NCBI GenBank assembly: GCA_947069175.1
Contig: CAMTDV010000017.1
Span: 36,465,126-36,529,125 of the forward strand
From: Scalesia atractyloides
Lineage: Eukaryota > Streptophyta > Magnoliopsida > Asterales > Asteraceae
Direction: 5' to 3'
Length of the DNA: 64,000 nucleotides
The position numbers and the translations under genes were made by a program. Positions 1 through 10,748 of the stretch are shown here, piece after piece; position 1 is the stretch's first letter; each line of letters starts with the position of its first letter. The notes under the pieces were generated by a model. The model made no database searches. It was not told the DNA's origin and saw only the letters and a program-made list of their open reading frames with translations.

Positions 1-1654
1 CAATGAAAAGCGTCTGCATATCATCCACATGGGTGTGTTTTCCTGCTACCCCCTTTTCAAATAGGTTTTTCTTACCCTTTTTCCAGCCTTTACCCAGAGC
101 TTTTTCACCTTTACCATCTTGTGCTACATTCAGGGTATGCCTATGCTCTGGAGGGTTCTTTATACCCTTGAGCAGATCACCGCTAGAGAGGGCACAGAGG
201 TTCGTCTCGCTGAACTCAATCACCTGTACAATCTGGTTAGCCACGGGTCTCATCGATTCCTCTTCAAAGCTAAGCCTCAACAACCCCACCCTATACTCAA
301 AATTACCAAAAATGATTCCCATTGGAGAAGTCAATTCTTCTTCGTCAGGAGGGATTCCATTCCCAACGGAAATCATCTTCCCAAAAAGTGGAACGTAGAG
401 GGTAGGATATAGGATTCATAAGATCTCTCCATAGAAAATTTGGTATTTTAATCTAAGGATATCTAATCCTTCATTTTTTGTGCAGTGACCAATCTCAACA
501 CCTCGAAGGACTTTGCTACCACCGCTGAGAGAGTTGCTGCTTTTTGGGCTTCGGACTCAACTGTTAGAACATTCCATCCCAAGATCAAAGATTTAGAAGA
601 AACAACATCAGCCTCCTATACCATGTCAAGTAAGTATGCATGTACATATGTATTTAATTATTTAGTATGAAATAAAAATGAATACTTATCTGAGTTCTAT
701 GTAGGTGCTGCTAAATCTTCATCAAAATCAGCTACCAGGTTCGGCATGGGAGATGTCGAAGGTATCATGTCTCCCCGATCCATCAAGAAAGAGCTAGCCG
801 TAGGCCCAAGCCAAGTTGGGACCAGGAGCACCACCAGTAAAGCTAAACCTGGAGCCAAAAGGAAGAGGCCAGACGCGCCATCCTGTGACGTCCTCGGGAT
901 TGAACAGCAAATCCATGACTTCATCTCCGAGGTAAGGATCATGGATCCTTCTTTTTAAAGATATTTTTGAGCGTCATAAATTCTAACAACTTCCTCTTAA
1001 CAGAAACTTGTTGAGATCCAAACCATCCAGAGCAAGCGTCTTGCCGAGGCTGAGGAAACGGTGGCTAACCTTTGTGCCATAGGTGCTACCATGGAGAAGA
1101 AAATCGCCCAGCCGGAGAAGGAGAATGGTCGCTTGGAGAAGCAGATCCTGGTGGGTGAAATCCAGGCTAACAAGGATCGGTTGGAGGTCACAGAAGAGGC
1201 CAACCTATCCGCTGCCATCGTGATTCTAAAGGCCAAACTCAAGATGGAAAAGGAGGCTACGGATCCTTCCTTTGCGAGGGCTGAGTGGGACGTTGCTAGC
1301 TGGAGGCAAAGGCTGAAGGAGCTAGGGGATGAGGATGAGCCAGAGGAGACACTCATGCTGGAGGCTATCCCAAGTGGCACTAATGATCGGTTGGAGGTCA
1401 CAGAAGAGGCCAACCTATCCGCTGCCTTCGTGATTCTAAAGGCCAAACTCAAGATGGAAAAGGAGGCTACGGATCCTTCCTTTGCGGGGGCTGAGTGGGA
1501 CGTTGCTAGCTGGAGGCAAAGGCTGAAGGAGATAGGGGATGAGGATGAGCCGGAGGAGACACTCACGCTGGAGGCTATCCCAAGTGGCACTAATGATCCC
1601 GAGGAGGCAGCGGCTGGTGGTAGCGGTGCGGGTGATGAAGCAGCGAAGGAGTAG
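1..1654 (+). pseudogene. Spliced retroelement ORF, 'putative gypsy-type transposon' family, 5' truncated
   Basis: A multi-exon reading frame runs antisense to the neighbouring pol. Exons read by eye: up to 401, 486-629, 705-931 and 1004-1654, joined by GT-AG introns of 84, 75 and 72 nt that keep the frame. The N-terminal part contains an FFFVRR motif and resembles the plant 'putative gypsy type transposon' domain often annotated as a transposase. The C-terminal part is charged, probably coiled coil, and carries a 70-residue internal duplication. The stop is TAG at 1652-1654. An in-frame TAG at 62-64 is either a nonsense mutation or lies in an unrecognised intron. Function is unknown. It could be an accessory ORF of the TAT element or an independent remnant. 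Confidence 0.55.
1175..1594 (+). repeat. 210-bp in-frame tandem duplication (two copies)
   Basis: Bases 1175-1384 are repeated almost perfectly at 1385-1594. Only a few substitutions separate the copies, for example ATCGTG/TTCGTG and GCGAGG/GCGGGG. The unit is 70 codons, so the frame is kept and a predicted coiled-coil block is doubled. Confidence 0.95.
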
Positions 1655-3053
1655 GCTGCATCAATGGGCAATGATGGAAATTTCTAGACGTGGCCGGAGC
1701 CCATTTTTTATGTCTTTTGGTTGTTGGTGTTTTTATTTGAACAATGATGGTCTTTACTTAAACAATAGTTTTTAGGATTAAGGATCACCGATCCTTTGGA
1801 AAATAGGGGGTAACAAAGGTGGATGGGTCCTTCTGTTTGTGGAGGATGAAGCCCTTGATGCCCCCGCCTTTATTTTCCTGAAATTTATGAACTGTTAGCA
1901 TGGACACCCTTTGCCAACCCAAGTGGACGGGCCATGTTTTGCTGGTAGAAGCTTGGGTAGGCAATTTTAATAACCTTTTAAAAAGGGTTCTTATAAGTAC
2001 ATAAAACTTAAGCTTTTGACTATGTTTCTTTTTTGATTTGATCATCATTATACTTGTACTTGTTAGGAAAATTCAGATTTAGGAATTCATGAGTTCTTAA
2101 AAAAAATATTAAGTATTTGTCAAAACAAGTTTTGTTTTAAAAGGTTAAACATTACATGATCAAGGGTCACTTAGGCTCTCGTCAAAGATTGAGGATAATA
2201 TCCAAAGACAAAAGAAGGCTCAGTAAAGGATCATACCAGTGAATCCAAGTTAGGATTCTTTATCCTTAAACTTACAATCATAGCAACAAGGAATAAAAAT
2301 TAGTAGAACAGTAGGATCCAGGATCCTTATTTGTTAAGCTTCAGGAACCTGTCACAACATGCAACTTGGGACTAAGCCAAACATCAATTGAATAACTCAT
2401 TAGTAACTGGGGACAAGCCCAAATAACTGGGGACAAGCCCAAACAACCGGAGATAAGCCCAAATAACTGGGGACAAGCCTAAATAACTGGGGACAAGCCC
2501 AAATAACTGGTGTAAACTGGAGTATGGCCCAAACTGGCATCTATCCAATCGTGAGCGACATGAAAATGCCGAAACCTTAGCTAACATGAAAACGTCAGAA
2601 ACCTTAGGAACGGATGTATGGTACGTCTACCATTATACTTAGGATCCTACATATAGCCAACAACAATGAAATTGTCAGCCCCTAAAGCGGGTATTTGTCC
2701 CATTGCCTTGAACTATACTTGGATAATGTGCACTGCTGGCGGGGTGTTGAAACCCAATTCGTGTGAAAGGTGAAAACCTTTAAACCTTAGAAGGTATTGG
2801 ATACCTTAAGCTGGGGACATGCCCAAAGTCTCGGAGAGGTGGCCAACCTCTTGATCCTTTGTCAACGATGTAACAAACCTTACAAGACTTATAACTTGAT
2901 AAAATTGGATGTTAAGAATCTAACATCCTTTTCATAATAACAAATATAATATGAAATAACTAGTAAAATGTTACCAAGCAAAGGATCATATATCTCTTGT
3001 GGAACCTTTATCCTGAATTGAATATTGGAATTCTTAAGGATCCTTGATCCTTA
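1655..3053. other. Non-coding 3' region of the TAT element
   Basis: No convincing gene is visible. The stretch lies between the end of pol (stop at 3054-3056 on the minus strand) and the antisense ORF. It holds the 20-bp repeat array and scattered GGATCC/AGGATC words. A stray relative of the array unit lies near 2811-2828. Confidence 0.6.
2405..2504. repeat. 20-bp tandem repeat, about five copies
   Basis: Five head-to-tail units of the type AACTGGGGACAAGCCCAAAT, with one or a few changes each. Tandem repeats between pol and the 3' LTR are a known habit of TAT/Retand elements. Confidence 0.9.
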
Positions 3054-4570
3054 TTACATAAAGTATCTCTTCAAGTGAATATCATTCCAAGCTCTTGGCA
3101 GGAGATCACCATCCATGGTTAGTAAACGATATGCCCCCTTTTCGGCTTCAGCCTCAATGAGATAAGGACCTTCCACTTTGGTGCCAACTTACCATCACTA
3201 GGATTCGTAGTATTCTGGAATGTTTCCTCAATACCATATCACCAACTTGAAACCTTCTCATTCTGACATTCTTGTTATATGCACCAGCCATCTTTTGTTG
3301 ATAGCTAGCCATCCTTATTCTTGCCATGTCTCGCAATTCTTCCACAGTATCCAAATCTTGAATTAGAGTCTCAACATTCGCTTCTGGATCACGGATGCTT
3401 GTTCTGGCTGTCAGTACCACCATTTCTGTAGGGATCACTGCTTCGGCTCCAAAGACTAAAGAAAAGGGAGTTTGACCCGTAGCATTCTTAGGAGTTGTTC
3501 TATCTGCCCATAAGACATAAGGTAACTCCTCATCCCATTTGCCCTTTTTGGATCCAAGTTTCTTATTCAAGTTGTTGATAATGATCTTGTTGAATAATTC
3601 TGCCTGGCCATTAGCTTGTGGGTGGACTGGTGTTGATGTTATCATCCTAATCCCCCAGCTGTCGCAAAAGTTAGTAGTACGACTCCCAATAAATTGGGAT
3701 CCGTTATCACAAACAATTTCAGAAGGAATACTAAATCCGGTAATAATATTTCTTTTAATAAAGGATATGACTTCCTTTTCCCTAACTTGGGCAAAAGCTT
3801 CTGCTTCTATCCATTTAGAGAAATAGTCTGTCATAGCTAGCATGAATACTCTTCCTCCTGGTGTCTTGGGAAGCTTGCCTACTATGTCCATCCCCCATCT
3901 CATAAATGGCTAAGAGGAGGATATATGATGCAGAGGTTCTGTCGGCTGATGAAGGATATTACTGTGTCTCTGGCAAGCATCACAGTACCTTGCGTAATCT
4001 ACAACATCCTTCTTCATTATGGGCCAGTAATAGCCTGTTCTAAGAATCCTTGAAAATAGTGCTCTGCCCCCAGTGTGATTCCCACAGTCTCCTTCGTGAA
4101 AATCCTTCAGGACTTCTTGTATCTCAGGATCCTCAATGCACATTAGGTAGGGTCCTGCAAGAGATTTTTTATATAACATGTTATTTATAATGGTAAATTG
4201 GGATACCTTAATCTTGAATGCTCTTGGATTTTCCCCAGTAGGGATCTCTGCATTCTGAATATATTTCAGAATTTGAAGGATCCAGGATCCTGAATTTGAC
4301 TGCATATCATCACTGGGAACGACTGCAGCACCATCCACTATTTCCATTGCTTGATTCTCCTGCAGGAGTTAGTACATGGATAATAGGTATCTTCACATCC
4401 TTAGGCATCTTCAATGAGGATCCAAGATTGGCTAGAGCATCGGCTTTTACATTCTCTTCTCTAGGTACCTGTGTAAGGCTGAAAAAAGCAAAAGAATCTG
4501 CCAATTTCTTGACTATCTCCAAATATTTGATTAGTTTCTCACCTTTAACAGCATAGACTTGAATCATAAT
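3054..4570 (-). pseudogene. TAT-type Pol remnant: RNase H end and integrase
   Basis: In minus-strand order there are the end of an RNase H domain (PREENVKADALANL), the integrase zinc-binding module (H, H and CDACQ cysteines), the catalytic core (WGMDIVG, VCDNGSQF and the glutamate in NGQAELFN) and the integrase C-terminus ending at 3054-3056. The frame is broken at least three times. A frameshift near 4340-4360 separates RNase H from integrase. A TAG at 3910-3912 sits where the family normally has tryptophan before the core. A 1-nt shift near 3220 cuts the C-terminus. Reverse transcriptase, protease and gag are absent. The copy cannot encode an active enzyme. Confidence 0.88.
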
Positions 4571-4934
4571 AAAAGTCGTATTTCTTACAATCCATGCTTT
4601 ACACAATCATACATGTTCATACATTTGAAACCTTGATGTATTTGTCGTGGGCTAATTAAAAACCTAATTAAACCACGAAGATAGCGTAAGTAGGGTATCG
4701 AATCCACGGGGAATTTGTGGTCAGTGTCAAGATTTTTACTAAACATTAGTGTAACATTTGTAAAAATCGGGTCTCCATAAACCCGCTCCGTTTTGTAATC
4801 TTGTACCAAGTTATGAAATTTCATTAATTATTTATGATTATTTTGGGTTTAAACATTACATAATTAATAAATAAACTAAACCATAAAAATTATATTTGAT
4901 AAAAAGTTAAAATAAATTAAATAAAAAACATTTG

Positions 4935-5013
4935 TAGCTGCCGGGACTCGAACCCGGGTCAGCTGTCTCCAACGACTTATCATCCGCTTCCCAAACCACT
5001 CCGCCACCAAGTG
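4935..5013 (-). other. tRNA-like sequence (Ser/Leu type) inside LTR copy 1
   Basis: Read on the minus strand it has GGCGGAGTGGTTTGGGAAGC, which resembles the D-arm region of class II tRNAs, and CCCGGGTTCGAGTCCCGG, a perfect T-arm stem-loop with B-box. The acceptor stem is not convincing. It is a tRNA-derived relic rather than a working tRNA gene. Confidence 0.7.
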
Positions 5014-5845
5014 TTTTCTGTTAACCTTAGGAAAACAATTGGGTCTTATACGCAAACACGAATCAACCGTTAATTCCATCTGAATAACGGAAATCGGTAA
5101 ACCGATCGTCAAATCAGTTCAAATTCGTGTGGCTAGCTTATAACCGATGAATATCGGTTTCTAATTAAGTTCAAATTGAATGAACTTAAAGTTTCGGTTT
5201 TTGAAACCGAAAAGTTATCAAACTCCGAATAATTCAGGTTCCAATCATTTATGCGATTCAGAACCGTCTCAACTACACTCCATTTCCTTTTCGTCACGTT
5301 TTCAAGTCATTTGAGCACCAAAAACTGTTCGCCGGAATTCTCTGCAGAAATCGCCGGAAAACCGTGTTCAACACAAACCGGTAAGATATTCCTCCTTTGC
5401 GGTTTCAATCTATTGTTAGGACTCTACTAACATTAATCCATCACTCAAAATCGGTCACAGAAGACTTTGCTGGATTTTCTGGGTTCGCCGGAGAAATTCT
5501 GGAATTGCCGGAAACTCGCTAGTTAACGGTAAGCATATTCAATCGTACTAAAAATCCATGTACTCTGATTCAATTTCAAATCTAGTTCCTTAATTCTGCT
5601 GATAGACTCTCTCAGCCGGAGGTTCAAAAACAGAGCTGTCTGATTTCGCCGGACTCCTTAAAGAAGACAACCTGTCCGGTATATTCTTTCCCCAAACTGT
5701 TCGGTTTTGTACATTCAAGCTAGTCGTCATGTTTATTAATCAGTTAAATCATGAACCAGATGTTTGAGTAAAATCGGTAATCGTAATGAAGAAGACGAAC
5801 TTAAAAGCGGGATAAGAGTAATTAAAATTCGGATAATAAACGGGT

Positions 5846-6262
5846 TAGACACACAGTCCAGCGGTGGACTGTGTGCAAAGTTCTTATACACGTTCCGAGT
5901 TCGAACCTTAATACACACACGCCTTGCGAAATAACATCCTTTTTTTTTTAAACATGAACTAACCGGGTTAAAACAGGAAGTTGTTAAGTATAATATAAAT
6001 CAAGAATATAACCGGGTTAGACACACAGTCCAGCGGTGGACTGTGTGCAAGATAAATTTCATGGCGCGCGTTCGAACCCTGTCCCAAGCACCGGTCAATT
6101 GAGTTAAAACGTTTTTGTAAATAAAGGTATTTTCGGTTAAGGCGAATAAGTATATAAATATAATTAAAACTGAGTTTCTAACGGGTTAGTCACGTAGCTC
6201 AGTTGGTAGAGCTACGTGCACGTGAACTGAAGGTCACCGGTTCGAATCCCGCTTGGCGCAAC
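5846..6262 (+). repeat. Tandem array of three tRNA-like units, about 168-bp period (LTR copy 1)
   Basis: Units begin near 5846, 6012 and 6183. Each has GGGTTAG(A/T)CAC, a D-arm-like hairpin (CAGTCCAGCGGTGGACTG in the first two, AGCTCAGTTGGTAGAGCT in the third) and a T-arm-like B-box (GTTCGAACC or GGTTCGAATCC). Spacers share AATTAAAA-type AT-rich sequence. Confidence 0.85.
6183..6262 (+). other. Best-preserved tRNA-like unit in LTR copy 1
   Basis: It contains GTAGCTCAGTTGGTAGAGC, identical to the D-arm/A-box of several plant tRNAs, and CCGGTTCGAATCCCG as B-box, spaced as in a tRNA. The acceptor ends do not pair well by eye and the anticodon stem is irregular. It could act as an internal Pol III promoter. 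Confidence 0.7.
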
Positions 6263-6825
6263 AATTTATCGCTGACCGAACCGGTCAACGGTCAACGATC
6301 AAACAGTAAAATAATAATATTTTTTTTATATATTTATTTGTTTATTTTAATTTAAAAATCAATTAAAAATAATTAAAAATAACATTTTTAAGGATAGAAA
6401 ATAGCCATAAACTCACAAAAATATATCTAAAAATCCCATTAAAATCTTTAATAAAATCCATCCATTTAATATATTTTTCCATTATTATTTAGGTTAGTGA
6501 TTCCTCGTTGACTCGCTTCGTCTAAATCGTGCGCATCTCACCATCTCAAATTCAACGCACCCAATGTGAGTGAACCCTTCAAATTCCCCGTTTTAATCAC
6601 GTTTTTGGGGTGTATCATGTGTCTTGTTCATTTACATATTATAACCAAGTTATTGTGCATATATCATATCATGACATGTGTATTAGTTTGTTGCTGTTAA
6701 GTAGTTATTATTGTATGCAAATTATTATTTCAATACATGCAATTGCCGAGGCCGTGGCTCCCCATCCATCGAGGTTGAGTTGGATCCCCATTTAATTATG
6801 CGGTTGATCTTGGCGTGCCCGCACG

Positions 6826-7085
6826 ATCGGCTCTGTTTGATTGAGCCTTGATCGGTCATTTCATTTTACATTTCAATACATGCAATACGCTCGGCTCCGT
6901 TTGATTGAGCCTTGAGTGCACAGTTCAATTTACATTTCCAGTTCATGCAATACGTTCGGCTCCGTTTGATTGAGCCTTGAGCGCACAGTTCAATTTACAT
7001 TTCCAGTTCATGCAATACGATCGGCTCCGTTTGATTGAGCCTTGATCGCACAGTTCATTTATGTTAATTATTATATGATGTTGGT
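6826..7085 (+). repeat. 65-bp tandem repeat, four copies, within LTR copy 1
   Basis: Units start with (GA/GC/GT)TCGGCTC(C/T)GTTTGATTGAG near 6826, 6889, 6954 and 7019. The second LTR copy lacks this array and has a different local repeat in the same position, so the region evolves quickly. Confidence 0.88.
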
Positions 7086-9097
7086 ATGTTCATGTATGCA
7101 ATCGCTTGTTAATATATGATATAATCGTAATTGATATTTGCCAATGTGTGATTACATACATGTGCTCTTTTATGATTATGCACAATATTTTATTGATAAA
7201 CTAACCAGAAAATCATTATCAAATGTTTATCTATAAGGTTCACTCGCCAACTTATGTTGACCCAAAAACCTCCTATTTTACACATGATACAGGTGAACCA
7301 GCAGCAGCTAGGAACACATAGGACCTGGATTAGAAGAAATAAAACGATTTAGTATTTGGATTATTATGTTTGGTTATTTTCCCTTGTAATGAATGAACAT
7401 GTTTGGATGTTTGAGAAATGTAACTTTGACTTCATTTAATTATGAAACATAATAGTAAATGTCATGTGCTTTGGTGATAACCCAATTATGCCCCAACTCT
7501 TATTTCCGCTGCGGGTCGGGGTGTGACAGATTGGTATCTAAATTGGGGGTTTTTGATTGATTAATTAGAAAAAAAATGCTAAAACTAAATAAAAAGATTG
7601 TAATCAATGAGAGAAAAGGCAACTTCCACCCGGTATCCCAATTACCCGTTTAACATCAAAACTCGTTTACCGATTCTGGACACCACATAGACATGGCCTT
7701 GGAATTAATGAATTTGATTAGCTATTAAGGATAGTTTTTAAGATTCACTATGCCACCTAATAACCCGTTTGTTTGTATCAATTACCCGCCAATTTACCAA
7801 CCCGCTAACGATGCAAGGAAATCGCCAATACGCTTAATAAACGACAAGTAATTCAAACACAAGAAACGTTTACCAATAATTCAATACAAGTGGTCAAGTT
7901 GTACCAGTCACAACGAATAAATAAACAAAGTTCAATGTGAAATAAAGTAAAAGTTCATCCGGGCGAAAGTTACGAAGAGCTTAGCCGCTCATTGTAGTCA
8001 TCACAGCTTCAATAATGATACGGGATTGATCTGACATGAAAGAATAGCTTGAACGGAGTGAAAACCTTTGCTGGACCGCCTCTAATGACTGCTGAATTCG
8101 TAAATCGGCTGCTAGGTTATTCAACAACCCCCCAAAACCTGATAAAATCCGACTTTTATACTTTCCCACAATTGACCTCTCCCGCACGTAGCGAGAGAGT
8201 ACACTCCTTCCGGTGCGTGTCGCCTGAGCCATCTACACCGACCCCACTTTAACCGCCCCTGCGCGTCGCGACAGGGCTCAAGACATCCCCCACGTGGCGC
8301 GGGGGCTACCAATTGATTTTTCTTCTCTTCCTGCTTCCAGTTTCTTCCAACACTCGATTCTTGATCATTTTACGCTTTTTAACCCTGAAATGAAGCACAC
8401 ACAATAAATAGTACTACAGACCCGAATAAACACTCATATGTACATAACTCTACTCAAAACACACAAAAATAACACTATTTAATACCGCAAATCACATCCC
8501 CAAGCTTATCTTTTTTCGTCCCCGAAAAAATTGTTTGCAATGGAATCACAATCAAAAACATCAGCACTCAATATATTCAATTATTTATCTATCAGTCTAA
8601 CCATACGCTAATCACGATTGCGGATATAAGATCCACTTAAACCCAACCGCCAGCTTCCAAGCCCTTATCCACGATCCATTTAAGTTTAACTGATTATAGT
8701 TATCCATGGACCCCACTCCTAAAAGACTACAACTCCACCTATTCCCACACCAAACCCAAAAGGTTAAAAGATTCATAATCTACCATTTTATATAAAAAAC
8801 TCTTATATTATTCCGATTAAATCGTTATGATGGATGGAAGGAATAATATTGTGAGCTCTCATGTTTTTGTATACGGTCAGTTTAGCGGACATACCTCGCA
8901 TGAGTCACCATCTGTAACATCCATCAAAAACCGGATTTACCAAACCCGCTCCGTTTATTAACCGAACAATCAGTTAAAAATTTCGTTGCGTATTTAATGC
9001 CCAAATTAATTTTAAACGATACATAATTAATAAGTATATTGGAATATATAATTTATATTTGAAAAAGTACTTAAAATAAGAAAATAAAAATAAAAGG

Positions 9098-9182
9098 CTG
9101 CTGCCGGGTTTCGAACCCGGGTCAGCCAGCGAATCAGCAAATGACTTAACTTCCAACCATCCAACCACTGCGCCACTTGTGT
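9098..9182 (-). other. tRNA-like sequence inside the solo LTR, minus strand
   Basis: On the minus strand it reads AAGTGGCGCAGTGGTTGGA, followed downstream by ACCCGGGTTCGAAACCCGG, a complete T-arm-like hairpin with B-box. It sits at the same place relative to the LTR start as the unit at 4935-5013. Confidence 0.7.
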
Positions 9183-9873
9183 TTCTTGTGCATTAATGGA
9201 AACAATTAATTCATAACATAAGTCTCGAATTCAAAACCGACGCGCCCAATCGCAGTCGTCGGAAATCCAGACGATTTCGCTGAGATTGGACGGTTTCCTA
9301 AGTTTTAACCGAAGCCTTAACTACTACATCGGTTATAACCGACGTTGAACCCGCGACGCAAGTCATAACCGCCGGAAAACTTATTGACCGACGAATCAAG
9401 ACGGAAAACGGACTAAATACGTCGATGTTCTGCCCTATAAATACCCCCTCTAACCTCTGCTAGCTTTTTCGCTCACAATCACACTTTTTCCCGACATAAT
9501 TTCCCTCGCCGGAGAACTTCTGCAACTTGCCAGAAAACCGAACTTTTCACCTCTGTGCCTTACTGAACCCCCAGAGCTCATACCGAAGCCACCCACATTC
9601 ATCTCAAGCTCGTTGAAGACCCTCTGCCGCAGGACACACGTCGCCGGAATAGCTTGCTGCCACCGGAGTTTCGCCGGCGAAACAGAGGAGCCCTGTTCGG
9701 TATACCTTACACTTAATCTCTCGTTCTTTTATTAATCGCACATGTAATTAAGCGCAACACACTAAAAGAACTTGATTAAAATCGATGAACCAGTCAGACT
9801 CCGATTCTGGTTAAGTCTGACGAAGAAGACGAAGTTCAGTATTATATAAGTATAATTAAAATCAAGATATATC

Positions 9874-10424
9874 TCGGGTTAGACACACAGTCCAGCGGTG
9901 CACTGTGTGCAAATAAAACACGCTTACGTCCCGAGTTCGATTCTTGTCCCACGCACACTCGCCTTAATAAAAATGTTCTTTTTTTTACCGAACCGGATTC
10001 ATTGCAATAGATGTTAAGTTTAATAAAAACCGGAATAATAACCAAGATAGACACACAGTCCAGTGGTGGACTGTGTGAACGTTTAATCACACGTCACGAG
10101 TTCGAGTCCGGACTACCGCACCGGTCCGGACAATTATCAAACTTTTTATTTAAAGCAGAAACGAAATTATTTAGTTTGTATATAAGTATAATAAAAATCA
10201 GATTATTTAACAAGTTAGACACACAGTCCAGCGGTGGACTGTGTGTTAACCTAACCCACAGGTCCCGGGTTCGAGACCTGTGGAGCGCACCGAGTCGTTG
10301 TGTTAAAATCTTTTTAAAAATAAATGATTTTCGGATTAATCTAATTAGATATAAATTTAATTAAAAACAGAAATATTTCGGGTTAGACACGTAGCTCAGT
10401 TGGTAGAGCTGCGTGCACGCGTAC
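9874..10424 (+). repeat. Tandem array of four tRNA-like units, about 168-bp period (solo LTR)
   Basis: Units begin near 9874, 10044, 10210 and 10378. The first three pair a CAGTCCAG(C/T)GGTG(G/C)ACTG hairpin with a TTCGA B-box (CGAGTTCGATTC, CGAGTTCGAGTCC, CCGGGTTCGAGACC). The fourth has a canonical GTAGCTCAGTTGGTAGAGC A-box but loses its B-box half at about 10424. Confidence 0.85.
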
Positions 10425-10748
10425 GGGAAAATAGCCTTAAACTCACAAAAATACACCCAACAATCCTACTAAAATTGATTAATAAAATCTGTTTACTTAC
10501 CGAACCATTATGCCATTATCTAGGTTAGTTTCACTCGTGGTTAAATCAAACTTCGTGCGCATTCAACATCATCAACCGAACGCACCCAATGTGAGTGAAT
10601 CTTACAACTCCCCTTTTTAATTACACGTTTTGGGGTGTGTCATGGTTTATTTAAACTTGTGCCATACCATATTGTGATCTAAACTTAGATTGTATATTTT
10701 GTTTGTAGTTATGTATTTCATATTGTCATGTTATGTGCAATTCATTCA

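Larger units (their letters stand above)
1..4633 (-). mobile_element. TAT-lineage Ty3 LTR retrotransposon, decayed, truncated at window start
   Basis: The RNase H and integrase part of a polyprotein lies on the minus strand (3054-4570). Downstream of it in element orientation come a non-coding stretch, a 20-bp tandem array (2405-2504) and a spliced ORF on the opposite strand (1-1654). Pol, then tandem repeats, then an antisense ORF is the order described for TAT/Retand-type elements. No LTR of this element is recognised. Its upper end is interrupted by the Athila-like insertion at 4634. Lineage is inferred from layout and integrase style. Confidence 0.6.
4750..7528 (+). repeat. 2.8 kb LTR with tRNA-like units (copy 1), followed by a primer-site remnant
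   Basis: Starts TGTAACATTTG and ends GGGGTGTGACA. Its family membership is shown by shared blocks with 8913-11538: start sequence, tRNA-like array, CCAATGTGAGTGAA, GATTCACTCGCCAACTT, ACACATGATACAGGTGAAC and the end. After the LTR comes GAT plus TGGTATC (7529-7538), the start of an initiator-Met tRNA primer site. It is therefore the remnant of a 5' LTR rather than a clean solo LTR. It interrupts the left LTR of Athila-like element 1. Confidence 0.85.
4634..8494 (-). repeat. Left (3') LTR of Athila-like element 1, split by another LTR
   Basis: The first 116 bp (4634-4749) and the rest (about 7535-8494) align with 21502-22562. The gap is filled by the 2.8 kb LTR at 4750-7528. The 3' end carries GC-rich palindromic words (GCGTCGCGA-like and GTGGCGCGGGGG). 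A purine-rich tract read on the minus strand (GATAAGCTTGGGGATG) abuts 8494 as the polypurine tract. Confidence 0.85.

Noticed and set aside
5736..6262. Functional tRNA genes in the LTRs
   Set aside because: A-box and B-box words are good, but acceptor stems and anticodon arms do not form convincingly by eye. Called tRNA-like only.
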